A DNA stretch of 10,998 nucleotides from an uncultured bacterium (GCA_945788485.1 CALZMB010000052.1:1-10998); one strand, 5' to 3'. Positions 1 to 7,306 are shown, numbered from the stretch's first letter. Numbers and translations are program-made. The notes: generated from the letters alone by a model not told the origin.

Positions 1-1
1 G

Positions 2-706
2 TGTCTCGCTCTCGCCTGCGCCTTCTCCGTGATTTTCTGCAAGGAGATATTCGGAGGCACCGGCATGAACTTCATCAACCCTGCCCTCGCTGCTCGCGCC
101 TTCCTCTTTTTTTCTTATCCGACGATGATGTCGGGCGATAAATGCTGGGTTGCTACCGACCAGATATTCGGCATGGGCTACAACCTGCCTGATGCCACGA
201 CAGCAGCCACTCCGCTTGCCCTCGCCGCGCAAGGGGGAGCAGGCCAGATAGACACCTGCGCGGCTGTGATAGGCCTCATCCCCGGCTCGATGGGCGAGAC
301 AAGCGTCATAGCCATCGCACTGGGCGCGCTGCTGCTGCTCTGGACCGGCATAGCGTCGTGGAGAATCATAACCTCTGTCTTTGTCGGCGGAGCGCTGACA
401 GCACTGCTCTTCAACCAGCTCGGCATGTCGCCGCTGAATGTCGTTGACCATCTCGTGCTCGGCGGCTTCGCCTTCGGCGCCGTGTTTATGGCAACCGACC
501 CTGTCACGGCAGCACGCACCGAATGCGGCAAGTGGGTCTATGGATTCCTCATCGGCGTCGTCGCCATCGTAGTGCGCGTGATGAACCCAGGCTACCCGGA
601 AGGCATGATGCTTGCCATACTCCTCATGAATGTCTGCGCACCACTCATCGACTGGTGTGTCGTACAGCGCAACATATCCCGAAGACTTAACCGTTTGAAG
701 AAATAA
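2..706 (+). CDS. nqrB: Na+-translocating NADH:quinone reductase subunit B, 3' part
   Basis: Membrane subunit of the Na+-pumping NADH:quinone oxidoreductase (Na+-NQR), which carries covalent FMN and lies on the electron path to ubiquinone or menaquinone. The reading frame is open from the window edge, so the gene starts upstream; the GTG at 29 is internal. About 234 residues are visible, so roughly the N-terminal 40% is missing. The stretch IFGGTGMNFINPALAARAF and the later FMATDPVTAARTECGKW are typical of NqrB/RnfD proteins. The motif D-A-T-T-A-A-T (Thr codon 209-211) fits the ApbE flavin-transfer consensus Dxx(S/T)xAT, so this threonine is the likely FMN anchor. Several hydrophobic helices follow and the tail is basic (RRLNRLKK). 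nqrC starts 13 bases after the stop. Assignment is firm; NqrB rather than RnfD follows from the NqrC-F neighbours. Confidence 0.96.
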   Translation, partial: CLALACAFSVIFCKEIFGGTGMNFINPALAARAFLFFSYPTMMSGDKCWVATDQIFGMGYNLPDATTAATPLALAAQGGAGQIDTCAAVIGLIPGSMGETSVIAIALGALLLLWTGIASWRIITSVFVGGALTALLFNQLGMSPLNVVDHLVLGGFAFGAVFMATDPVTAARTECGKWVYGFLIGVVAIVVRVMNPGYPEGMMLAILLMNVCAPLIDWCVVQRNISRRLNRLKK

Positions 707-719
707 TACTGCATCTGTC

Positions 720-1364
720 ATGAAAAATAAATTCAATACAAACAGCAACACATACATTATTATATATAGTGTTGTACTCGTGGTGATAGTAGCATTCTGC
801 CTCGCTTTCGTATATACATCATTGAAAGAACGCCAAGAGGCTAATGTTGCTCTCGACGTGAAGAAACAGGTGCTCGCCGCCCTCGACATCAGAGACTTCG
901 CCGACGATGCGGCTGCCGAGACAGTATATCAGGAGACGGTGGAAAAGACCGACACTCTCGATGCTGAGACAAAGAAAATCGTGTATCTGTGCAATGTGAA
1001 AGGCGAGAAGAAATATGTCCTCTTCGTGAAGGGCATGGGACTATGGGGACCTGTATGGGGATATGTAGCCCTCAACGCCGATAAGACGACAGTCTATGGA
1101 GCTTATTTCAACCATGAAGGCGAGACTGCCGGACTTGGAGCGGAAATAAAGGATTCGCGCGCTTGGCAGAACCTCTTCAAAGGGAAGACAGCATACGCCG
1201 ACGGGAAACCGATGCTCAGCGTGAAGAAAGCCAACGACATCAGGCCAGAAGAAAAAGCCTACACTGTCGATGCCATCACAGGAGCTACGCTCACCTCTGA
1301 CGGCGTCAACCTCATGCTGCAGAGCTGCCTCGCCGACTATAAAGATTATCTTTCTGCCGAATGA
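720..1364 (+). CDS. nqrC: Na+-translocating NADH:quinone reductase subunit C
   Basis: FMN-bearing subunit of Na+-NQR, 214 residues, somewhat shorter than the roughly 255-residue Vibrio protein. A single N-terminal membrane helix (about residues 12-33) is followed by an FMN-binding domain outside the cytoplasm. The flavinylation motif D-A-I-T-G-A-T-L-T-S is intact; Thr190 (codon 1287-1289) is the expected FMN phosphoester site made by ApbE. GLWGPVWGYVAL and the later GETAGLGAEI are also family-typical. The ATG at 720 gives a short basic N-terminus before the helix, as expected. No Shine-Dalgarno is visible, which is normal for Bacteroidetes. It follows nqrB by 13 bases, while nqrD starts after a rather long 91-base gap that holds only a weak 5-bp dyad (1410-1426). 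Confidence 0.97.
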   Translation: MKNKFNTNSNTYIIIYSVVLVVIVAFCLAFVYTSLKERQEANVALDVKKQVLAALDIRDFADDAAAETVYQETVEKTDTLDAETKKIVYLCNVKGEKKYVLFVKGMGLWGPVWGYVALNADKTTVYGAYFNHEGETAGLGAEIKDSRAWQNLFKGKTAYADGKPMLSVKKANDIRPEEKAYTVDAITGATLTSDGVNLMLQSCLADYKDYLSAE

Positions 1365-1455
1365 CACCATGTCATCTCTCGCATAACCACATTTATTTAT
1401 GTTTGCTGGACGACACGTCACGTCGTTCTTCAATCCATCATAAAACAATCACACA

Positions 1456-2082
1456 ATGAGCAAACTTTTTTCAAAAGAGAACAAAGAGGTCTTCATGACA
1501 CCCCTCAACGGGAACAACCCTATCCTGGTGCAGGTCTTGGGTATATGCTCTGCCTTGGCTGTGACATCACAGCTCAAACCCGCTATTGTCATGGGATTGG
1601 CAGTAACCGTCATCACCGCCTTTGCCAATGTCATTATTTCTGTCATCCGCAAGACAATCCCCACCCGCATCCGTATCATCGTGCAGCTTGTTGTCGTAGC
1701 CACACTCGTGACCATCGTCAACCAAGTGCTGAAAGCCTTCGTCTATGATGTCAGCGTAGAGCTGTCTGTCTATGTCGGCCTCATCATCACAAACTGTATC
1801 CTTATGGGACGACTTGAGGCCTTCGCGTCAGTCAACTCACCTTGGCCATCTTTCCTTGACGGTGTCGGCAACGGACTGGGATATGCTTACATCCTCATCG
1901 CCGTCGGCGCATTCCGCGAGTTCTTTGGCAGAGGGTCGCTCCTCGGCATACAGATTATCCCGCAGTCGGTCTATGACTTCGGATACATCAACAACGGCAT
2001 GATGACAATGCCGGCAATGGCACTCATACTGTGTGGAGTGGTGATATGGGTACACCGCGCTTATTTCTGCAAAGAGGCATAG
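1456..2082 (+). CDS. nqrD: Na+-translocating NADH:quinone reductase subunit D
   Basis: Integral membrane subunit of Na+-NQR with about six predicted helices, 208 residues, the normal length. With NqrE it forms a pseudo-symmetric pair that ligates an iron centre in the membrane and takes part in Na+ transfer. The two cysteines expected for this are present: Cys31 in LGICSALAVT and Cys114 in IITNCILMGRLEAFA, in the half-helix positions known from Vibrio NqrD. Other family marks are VQLVVVATLVTIVNQ and GNGLGYAYILIAVGAFREFFGRGSLLG. The ATG at 1456 gives the usual cytoplasmic leader (MSKLFSKENKEVF). The homologue RnfE is less likely given the neighbouring nqrE and nqrF. Confidence 0.97.
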   Translation: MSKLFSKENKEVFMTPLNGNNPILVQVLGICSALAVTSQLKPAIVMGLAVTVITAFANVIISVIRKTIPTRIRIIVQLVVVATLVTIVNQVLKAFVYDVSVELSVYVGLIITNCILMGRLEAFASVNSPWPSFLDGVGNGLGYAYILIAVGAFREFFGRGSLLGIQIIPQSVYDFGYINNGMMTMPAMALILCGVVIWVHRAYFCKEA

Positions 2083-2140
2083 GCTTCCGGTCTCCGCGTG
2101 TTACACTATCCACAATTACACAAAAAAAAGATAAATCATT

Positions 2141-2764
2141 ATGGAACACATAATTTCCCTATTCTTCCGCAGCATATTCGTTGACAATATGATCTTCGCA
2201 TTCTTCCTCGGAATGTGTTCGTATCTTGCGGTGTCGAAAAGCGTGAAGACATCATTCGGCTTGGGCATGGCAGTGACCTTCGTCCTGCTCATCACCGTCC
2301 CTGTCGATTGGCTTCTGCAGACTGCTGTCCTGTCTGCCGACGGCATTCTCGGCGTTGACCTCACATATCTTTCGCTCATACTTTTCATTGCCGTCATTGC
2401 CGGCATCGTACAGTTGGTTGAGATGATAGTCGAGCGCTTCTCGCCCTCGCTCTACGCGGCCCTCGGCATCTTCCTCCCGCTCATCGCCGTCAACTGCGCC
2501 ATCATGGGCGCGTCGCTCTTCATGCAGCAGCGCATCAACCTCGACCCCTCCAATTCACAATATATCGGAGGCATAGCTGACGCCCTCGCATTCGCCATTG
2601 GCTCAGGCATAGGATGGACACTCGCCATCTGCCTTCTCGGCGCCATACGCGAGAAACTGGCATATTCTGATGTGCCACGCCCGTTGCGCGGACTTGGCAT
2701 CACATTCATCACAGTCGGTCTGATGGCTATGGCTTTCATGTGCTTCTCAGGCTTGAAGATCTAA
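2141..2764 (+). CDS. nqrE: Na+-translocating NADH:quinone reductase subunit E
   Basis: Integral membrane partner of NqrD in Na+-NQR, 207 residues with six likely helices. It starts MEHIISLFFRSIFVDNMIFA, the usual NqrE/RnfA beginning. The paired cysteines that complete the iron site between NqrD and NqrE are seen as Cys26 (FFLGMCSYLAV) and Cys118 (IAVNCAIMGASLF). The C-terminal half has SGIGWTLAICLLGAIREKL and ends LGITFITVGLMAMAFMCFSGL, as in the family. The preceding 58-base spacer is A-rich near the ATG and shows no Shine-Dalgarno. nqrF starts 27 bases after the stop, consistent with one transcript. Confidence 0.97.
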   Translation: MEHIISLFFRSIFVDNMIFAFFLGMCSYLAVSKSVKTSFGLGMAVTFVLLITVPVDWLLQTAVLSADGILGVDLTYLSLILFIAVIAGIVQLVEMIVERFSPSLYAALGIFLPLIAVNCAIMGASLFMQQRINLDPSNSQYIGGIADALAFAIGSGIGWTLAICLLGAIREKLAYSDVPRPLRGLGITFITVGLMAMAFMCFSGLKI

Positions 2765-2791
2765 CATCCTTATTCTGAAAATATTATCATC

Positions 2792-4066
2792 ATGGATATA
2801 AATTTCATCATTTCAAGTATCGGAGTTTTTATGGCAGTCATCATCCTGCTTGTCGTAATACTCCTTGTGGCAAAGAAATATCTATCGCCGAGTGGGAATG
2901 TTAAGATCACCATAAACGGCGACACCGTCCTCGATGTCCCGCAGGGCAGCTCTGTCATGGCAACGCTCAACGAGAACGGCATCTATCTGCCGTCTGCATG
3001 CGGCGGAAAGGCATCATGCGGACAATGCAAGGTGCAAGTGCTCGAAGGTGGAGGTGAGATTCTCGATTCAGAGAAGTCACACTTCTCTCGCAAAGAGATA
3101 AAAGAGGGCTGGCGCCTCGGATGCCAGTGCAAGGTGAAGGGCGACCTCTCGCTGCATATCGATGAATCTGTCATGGGCGTGAAAGAATGGGAGTGTACTG
3201 TCATCAGCAACCGCAACGTGGCGACATTCATCAAAGAGTATAAAGTGGCGCTTCCTCCGGGAGAACACATGGATTTTGAACCGGGTTCATACGCACAGAT
3301 ACGCATACCCGAGTTCAGCATCGACTATGACAAAGACATTGACAAGAGCCTTATCGGCGACACCTATCTCCCTGCATGGGAGAAGTTCGGATTGTTCTCT
3401 CTCAAATGCGTGAACACCGAGCCTACTATCCGTGCATATTCAATGGCAAACTATCCTGACGAGGGCGACATCATCACGCTCAATGTACGTATAGCCACTC
3501 CGCCGTTCAAACCTAAAGAGCAGGGCGGGGGATTCATGGAGGTTAACCCGGGCATCGCATCGTCTTACATCTTCTCTCTCAAACCTGGCGACAAGGTCAT
3601 CATGTCCGGTCCTTACGGTGAGTTCCGCCCCCAGTACAACACTGGACGCGAGATGATATGGGTCGGCGGCGGCGCAGGCATGGCCCCGCTCCGTGCCCAG
3701 ATTATGCACATGCTGAAGACAAAGAACACGCGCGACCGTGAGATGCACTATTTCTACGGAGCACGTGCTCTCGAAGAGATACCGTTCCTCGACGATTTCC
3801 TGCAGCTTGAGAAAGACTACGAGAACTTCCACTTCCACCTCGCCCTCGACCGTCCCGACCCGAAGGCAGACGCAGCAGGCATACGCTATACTCCAGGCTT
3901 CGTGGCTCCTGTCATGGGCGACACATACCTCAAACAGCATGAGACGCCAGAAGATTGCGAATACTATCTCTGCGGACCTCCTATGATGGCGAAGACCGTT
4001 CTCGACCTTCTCCACTCGCTCGGAGTAGAAGACAACATGATACGTTTCGACAACTTCGGAGGATAA
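2792..4066 (+). CDS. nqrF: Na+-translocating NADH:quinone reductase subunit F, NADH dehydrogenase
   Basis: Electron-input subunit of Na+-NQR: it oxidises NADH on the cytoplasmic side and passes electrons through FAD to a 2Fe-2S centre. Length is 424 residues, close to the usual 405-430. In order: one N-terminal membrane helix (about 6-27); a ferredoxin domain with ligands Cys70, Cys76, Cys79 and Cys111 (ACGGKASCGQC and GCQCKV); an FAD domain with the R-x-Y-S motif at 214-217 (RAYSMANYP); and an NAD-binding domain with GGGAGMAPLR at 292-301 and CGPPMM at 394-399. It ends FDNFGG, the conserved NqrF terminus. Cys113, two residues after the last ligand, is an extra cysteine. It is the last nqr gene. 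The next gene on the same strand is 158 bases away beyond an inverted-repeat cluster, and no T-tailed terminator is visible. Confidence 0.98.
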   Translation: MDINFIISSIGVFMAVIILLVVILLVAKKYLSPSGNVKITINGDTVLDVPQGSSVMATLNENGIYLPSACGGKASCGQCKVQVLEGGGEILDSEKSHFSRKEIKEGWRLGCQCKVKGDLSLHIDESVMGVKEWECTVISNRNVATFIKEYKVALPPGEHMDFEPGSYAQIRIPEFSIDYDKDIDKSLIGDTYLPAWEKFGLFSLKCVNTEPTIRAYSMANYPDEGDIITLNVRIATPPFKPKEQGGGFMEVNPGIASSYIFSLKPGDKVIMSGPYGEFRPQYNTGREMIWVGGGAGMAPLRAQIMHMLKTKNTRDREMHYFYGARALEEIPFLDDFLQLEKDYENFHFHLALDRPDPKADAAGIRYTPGFVAPVMGDTYLKQHETPEDCEYYLCGPPMMAKTVLDLLHSLGVEDNMIRFDNFGG

Positions 4067-4076
4067 ACAGCGACGG

Positions 4077-4214
4077 AGTTGATTCTTTATAGTTGACAAG
4101 TTGATTCTCAGTTGACGAGTTTACAAGTTGACAAGTTATTTGTACTGTCTTCTGAAACTCAGCACTCAAATACTATCAACTTGTCAACTTGTCAACTTGT
4201 TTCACTCGTTAACT
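4077..4214. repeat. Clustered direct and inverted repeats between nqrF and manA
   Basis: The gap is built from copies of a short unit around acaagttga and its complement tcaacttgt. The left half (4091-4137) carries plus-sense copies and the right half (4177-4200) carries about three back-to-back complement copies. The arms 4123-4137 (acaagttgacaagtt) and 4178-4192 or 4186-4200 are exact inverted repeats of 15 bases. With the outer arm 4186-4214 the match continues imperfectly out to about 4110 (agttgacgag versus agttaacgag), giving a roughly 28-base arm around a 48-base loop. A direct repeat agttgattct occurs at 4077-4086 and 4099-4108. It could fold in RNA and act as a processing or termination structure, but there is no T-run. 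A small non-coding repeat element is equally possible. Confidence 0.75.
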
Positions 4215-4224
4215 AAATCATTCT

Positions 4225-5199
4225 ATGAAACCATACAAATTTGAACCTATCCTCAAAACCACTATATGGGGCGGCTACCAGATAGCCCCGTTCAAAGGCA
4301 TCTACACGGCACAGCCGAACATCGGAGAATCATGGGAGATTTCCGGCGTGCCCGGGCATGAGAGTGTAGCAATAGAAAGGGGGCTTGTCGATGACGTCGA
4401 TGTAGGCCTTAGCCTTACGCAACTCATAGACAAATACAAAGGTCTTCTATTGGGAGAGAAAGTGTACAAGAGATTCGGTAACTCGTTCCCACTCCTCATA
4501 AAATTCATCGATTCCAGGCAAGACCTCTCCGTACAGGTACACCCTGACGACAAGCTTGCGAAAGAACGTCACGGATGCAACGGCAAGACCGAGATGTGGT
4601 ATATAATAAAGTCTGACGTAGGAGCGAAAATCTACGCGGGCTTGAAAAAGAGCATCACGCCCGACGAATACGAACAGCTTGCCACAGCCGAACCCGTCAA
4701 CGGACATTCGCCTATGCAGGATGTCATAGCGACACATGAGGCACACCAGGGCGACCTCTATTTCCTGCCCGCCGGACGTCTGCACGCTATCGGAGCAGGC
4801 AATTTCCTTGCAGAGATACAGCAGACCTCAGACATCACATACCGTGTCTATGACTTCGGCAGGAAAGACGCTCACGGCAAACCCCGCGAGCTGCATATCG
4901 CCGAGGCGAAAGCTGCTATCGACTATCAGGTGTGGCCAGAATATCGCACGTCATACGACAGCACAAAACCCACGTCACAGCTCATCAACTGTCCGTATTT
5001 CAACGTCAACCGAGTCGTTGTGCAGGTTGCGGCACAGATAGATTTCAAAGTAGATTCGTTTGTTGTCGTCGTATGCCTATGGGGCGAGGCGAACATCAAC
5101 GGCATAAAGGTTCGCCAAGGCGAGACGCTCCTCGTTCCTGCCTGTGAGAATATCCTCTATATCTTTGGCAACGCCACGTTCCTCACCGCCACGATGTAA
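4225..5199 (+). CDS. manA: Type I mannose-6-phosphate isomerase (short form)
   Basis: Zinc-dependent cytoplasmic enzyme interconverting mannose 6-phosphate and fructose 6-phosphate, linking glycolysis to GDP-mannose and GDP-fucose supply. It has 324 residues, matching the short ManA form of Firmicutes and Bacteroidetes. The N-terminus has the family stretch LKTTIWGGYQI and GESWEISGVPGHES. Probable zinc ligands are Gln104 and His106 (SVQVHPDD), Glu123 (KTEMWY) and His187 (PAGRLHAIGAG). The active-site arginine region TYRVYDFGR is at 205-213. A C-terminal cupin-like part (GEANINGIKVRQGETLLVPA) closes the protein. No clear TAnnTTTG promoter lies in front of it, so it may read through from nqrF or start inside the repeats. 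A strong terminator follows. A divergent paralogue begins at 10831. Confidence 0.95.
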   Translation: MKPYKFEPILKTTIWGGYQIAPFKGIYTAQPNIGESWEISGVPGHESVAIERGLVDDVDVGLSLTQLIDKYKGLLLGEKVYKRFGNSFPLLIKFIDSRQDLSVQVHPDDKLAKERHGCNGKTEMWYIIKSDVGAKIYAGLKKSITPDEYEQLATAEPVNGHSPMQDVIATHEAHQGDLYFLPAGRLHAIGAGNFLAEIQQTSDITYRVYDFGRKDAHGKPRELHIAEAKAAIDYQVWPEYRTSYDSTKPTSQLINCPYFNVNRVVVQVAAQIDFKVDSFVVVVCLWGEANINGIKVRQGETLLVPACENILYIFGNATFLTATM

Positions 5200-5231
5200 C
5201 AACCGACATCATTTGCTGAATTTTTATCGCA

Positions 5232-5279
5232 AGCGTCCATTCATCCATGCTACAAGGGTGAATGGACGCTATGCTTTTT
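5232..5279 (+). terminator. Intrinsic terminator of manA
   Basis: A 12-bp perfect stem (agcgtccattca at 5232-5243 with its complement at 5259-5270) is extended by a tcc/ggg inner part including one wobble. The loop is nine bases (atgctacaa), and ctttttaa follows at 5274-5281. It begins 32 bases after the manA stop. The T-run lies only on the plus side, so it serves manA rather than the facing gene. Confidence 0.9.
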
Positions 5280-5283
5280 AAAT

Positions 5284-5416
5284 AAAACGACAAGAACGTC
5301 AAGAACGTTATGAACGTTAATAACGTTATGAACGATAATAACGATATGAACGATAATAACGACATGAACTACAATAACTATAATAATACAATAACTACAA
5401 TAACTACAATAACGCC
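5284..5416. repeat. Tandem 9-bp repeat (18-bp higher-order unit), about 14 copies
   Basis: From 5284 the sequence divides into consecutive 9-base units of the form (a/t)(g/a)aacg(t/a)(t/c)a, e.g. agaacgtca, agaacgtta, tgaacgtta, ataacgtta. Between 5311 and 5382 they alternate tgaac.. and ataac.., giving an 18-base higher-order unit in four copies. Later units change cg to ct (ataactaca), and one copy (5383-5390) has lost a base. The array lies between the manA terminator and the ompA terminator. Short open frames across it (such as one beginning at 5310, MNVNNVMNDNND) reflect the repeat and are not supported as genes. Confidence 0.88.
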
Positions 5417-5437
5417 CCTGCCATCAGCTTTGCAAAC

Positions 5438-5468
5438 AAAAAAAGCACCCACCTTTTCAGATGGATGC
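5438..5468 (-). terminator. Intrinsic terminator of the ompA-family gene
   Basis: Read on the minus strand, gcatccatc pairs with ggtgggtgc (9 bp, two G-U pairs) around a tgaaaa loop, followed directly by seven T. It starts 25 bases after the minus-strand stop codon. The stem lies at 5445-5468 and the T-run at 5438-5444. Confidence 0.9.
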
Positions 5469-5493
5469 CATTTTCGTTATTCTTGTCGTATTA

Positions 5494-6657
5494 TTATTTC
5501 TCGATGTAGAGCATAGCAACACGGTTGAACTCGTAAATCTCGAAGAGTTTGTCGGTCTCGCCGCAACCCTCTGTCGTGATGCGTGACGGGTCGATGCCGT
5601 ATTTCTTCACGAGGAGGTCTTTTACAGCTTCAGCGCGACGAACGGAGAGTGAGTTGTTGTTGTCGTGCGGACCTTCAGGAGAAGCGTAGCCCTTAACCTG
5701 GAGCTTCAGCTCTGGGTGGTTCTTCATTACGGTAGCAGCGATAGCAACGTTCTGAGCTTGTGCCGGAGTGATGACTGACTTGTTGAGCGGATAGAAGATA
5801 GCCGGGAGGTTCGGCTCAACCTCTTTCTCTACAACGACAGGTTTCTCCTCGCAGTCTTTCAGCGCTTTCTTCAGGTCTTCAATCTCAGCCTTCAGCTTGT
5901 CAATCTCTGCGTTCTGTGCGCGGAGGTCGTTGATTTGTGCGTTGAGGACGTCAATCTCGCTCTGGTCGCATGGCTTCACAATCTGGAAGTTGTGTGTCTG
6001 GTTCGATGTCTTGAACTTGTAGTTCAGACCTACGTTCAGCTGCATGTGTGAGTAGTTGATGTCATAGCCCACAGTCTGCGAGCCTACGCCAGCCTCGTTT
6101 ACCACGCCGTTCTTTGCGCCAGCGATAAGATAGTTGAGAGAAGGCTCAATGTAGAACTGCCACTGCTTCTTGTTGCCGAAGTTGAAGGCGAAGTCGAATG
6201 CGAGCTTAGATGTCATGGCGTTCTTGATTGTGCCAATCATCAGGTCGTTGTCGTCTGTTGAGTTATGGATATATCCGATGCCGCCGTTGAAAATCACTTC
6301 AAAGCAGCGTGGCTCGCCTTTATATCCGCCGATAGCATTGCTGAGGTTGATCTGTCCGAGGAGGTTGGCGTTGATGCCTTCTGCGTCAAGACCGGTGTAC
6401 ATCTGGTTCTTGAATATGTATGTGCCTTCTGCTGCCAAGCCGACAGACGGTGTGAGCCATTTGCCCACGCGGACGCCAACGTTAGGCGTGAGATGCTTGA
6501 AGACAGCACGGTGAGTCGTCTTTGCATCGACGCCACCCTGAATACCTACATACCAGTTGTCAAAGAACTTGTTGCCCCACCAGCCTTCTTCCTGGACTTG
6601 GGCAGATGCTGTCATGGCAGTTGCTGCCATGGCAAGGAAAAGAAAAATTTTCTTCAT
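5494..6657 (-). CDS. OmpA-family outer membrane protein with coiled-coil linker
   Basis: Outer membrane protein expected to anchor the envelope to peptidoglycan, 387 residues. Residues 1-19 form a signal peptide (MKKIFLFLAMAATAMTASA, cut before QVQEE). An eight-strand-type beta-barrel region follows (about 33-222, with alternating aromatic strands such as NWYVGIQGG and QLNVGLNYKF). Next come a charged coiled coil (about 232-268, NAQINDLRAQNAEIDKLKAEI) and a C-terminal OmpA domain from about 286. In that domain GYASPEG (323-329) and NNSLSVRRAEAV (334-345) are seen. The aspartate common at the peptidoglycan-binding site (GHTD in proteobacteria) is a serine here, a form I recall as usual in Bacteroidetes. 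The ATG at 6655-6657 is fixed by the signal peptide. It has its own promoter and terminator, so it is monocistronic. The exact substrate role is unknown. Confidence 0.93.
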   Translation of the reverse strand: MKKIFLFLAMAATAMTASAQVQEEGWWGNKFFDNWYVGIQGGVDAKTTHRAVFKHLTPNVGVRVGKWLTPSVGLAAEGTYIFKNQMYTGLDAEGINANLLGQINLSNAIGGYKGEPRCFEVIFNGGIGYIHNSTDDNDLMIGTIKNAMTSKLAFDFAFNFGNKKQWQFYIEPSLNYLIAGAKNGVVNEAGVGSQTVGYDINYSHMQLNVGLNYKFKTSNQTHNFQIVKPCDQSEIDVLNAQINDLRAQNAEIDKLKAEIEDLKKALKDCEEKPVVVEKEVEPNLPAIFYPLNKSVITPAQAQNVAIAATVMKNHPELKLQVKGYASPEGPHDNNNSLSVRRAEAVKDLLVKKYGIDPSRITTEGCGETDKLFEIYEFNRVAMLYIEK

Positions 6658-6775
6658 GATTCAGTGTATAATAATGTTATGTTTTTTTTACTGTAAAATA
6701 TTTTGTGATATGCATGATTATTATAAAGATATACATTTGTATTTGTCCTATAGATAAATCATGTATAAAACGATG

Positions 6776-6806
6776 CAAAGTTAGTTGATTTTTTTCAATT
6801 ATCAAA
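6776..6806 (-). promoter_or_regulatory. Bacteroidetes-type promoter of the ompA-family gene
   Basis: On the minus strand TTTG (6803-6806) and TAACTTTG (6776-6783) are separated by exactly 19 bases. This matches the Bacteroidetes sigma-ABfr pattern TTTG-N19-21-TAnnTTTG. Transcription would start near 6769, giving a leader of about 110 AT-rich bases before the ATG at 6657. Confidence 0.82.
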
Positions 6807-7050
6807 ATAATTGTGCATTTTTTTACATTTTCACCATGATTTCTTTTTGTATTCGTTTGCATACTATGTGGTTGTAAGACAAAAACGTATGTTTCCTCTG
6901 CTTATGACATTTCATGCGTTTACTGTGTTGTGGTTCTTTCACATACGGTGTTGGTTTCTTTGCGTGATATGTTTTTTAGTGGGCTTAAAGGCACAAAGTA
7001 GAGGTGTCAGACAGTACTGATGGTGTTGTCAGATGTATAATGTAGTGGTA

Positions 7051-7160
7051 TTATGGTAGCAGTCAAAAGTTCGTATGGTAGCAGTCAAAAGTTCGTATGG
7101 TAGCAGTCGAATGTTCTTATGATTGCAGTCGAAAGTTCTTGTGATTGCAGTCGAAAGTTC
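7051..7160. repeat. Five tandem copies of a 22-bp repeat
   Basis: Exact 22-base spacing gives units at 7051, 7073, 7095, 7117 and 7139. All share the frame ..at/tg.g..t..gcagtc.aa.gttc, with core gcagtcgaaagttc. Copies 1-3 carry atggtagcagtc and copies 4-5 carry gattgcagtcgaaagttctt, with copy 3 intermediate (tcgaatgttc). There are no unique spacers, so it is not a CRISPR. A 22-base period is not a multiple of three and is close to two helical turns. The array ends about 94 bases upstream of the rpsP -7 element and directly touches a palindrome at 7159. Confidence 0.92.
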
Positions 7161-7187
7161 TTTTGCAAAAGACATTGTGCTACAATG
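7159..7187. promoter_or_regulatory. Two abutting dyads: possible operator
   Basis: TCTTTTGCAAAAGA (7159-7172) is a perfect 14-bp palindrome. It is followed without a gap by CATTGT-GCT-ACAATG (7173-7187), a perfect 6-bp dyad with a three-base centre. Both lie 67-95 bases upstream of the rpsP -7 element at the end of the 22-bp repeat array. This could be a protein-binding site or a transcript hairpin. No regulator can be named. Confidence 0.4.
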
Positions 7188-7253
7188 TAGTTCAGAAAAG
7201 TTAAAGTTTCTTGATTTGTTACACGAAAATGAGTTTAATTCACTAAAAATTAG

Positions 7254-7261
7254 TAACTTTG
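7254..7261 (+). promoter_or_regulatory. rpsP: -7 element of the rpsP promoter
   Basis: TAACTTTG matches the Bacteroidetes -7 consensus TAnnTTTG and is followed by GC as in the other promoters here. No clean TTTG lies 19-21 bases upstream; the nearest is TTTA at 7234-7237 (16-base spacing), so the -33 element is weak. Start of transcription is expected near 7268, about 75 bases before the ATG. Confidence 0.65.
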
Positions 7262-7306
7262 CACTTGCTTTCACGTGATGAGAGCAAATTAAACTAATTA
7301 TTAACC

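Noticed and set aside
29..31. GTG at 29 as the nqrB start
   Set aside because: The frame is open to the window edge and the residues before it continue a membrane helix, so the gene starts upstream.
1410..1426. Hairpin ACGAC...GTCGT in the nqrC-nqrD gap
   Set aside because: Only five base pairs, no T-run, inside an otherwise continuous operon; too weak to call a terminator or regulatory site.
3440..4099. 219-codon open frame on the minus strand
   Set aside because: It is fully antisense to nqrF, whose cofactor motifs are intact, and the translation shows no recognisable domain.
5310..5516. Asn-rich open frame across the 9-bp array
   Set aside because: Its sequence is only the repeat read in frame, it lacks a promoter, and it runs through the ompA terminator into the ompA 3' end.
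6811..7020. 69-codon hydrophobic open frame upstream of rpsP
   Set aside because: AT-rich intergenic DNA easily gives Phe-rich frames; no promoter, conserved start or recognisable motif supports it.
7051..7160. Possible CRISPR array
   Set aside because: Units are contiguous with no spacers, and 22 bases is the full period, so it is a tandem repeat.
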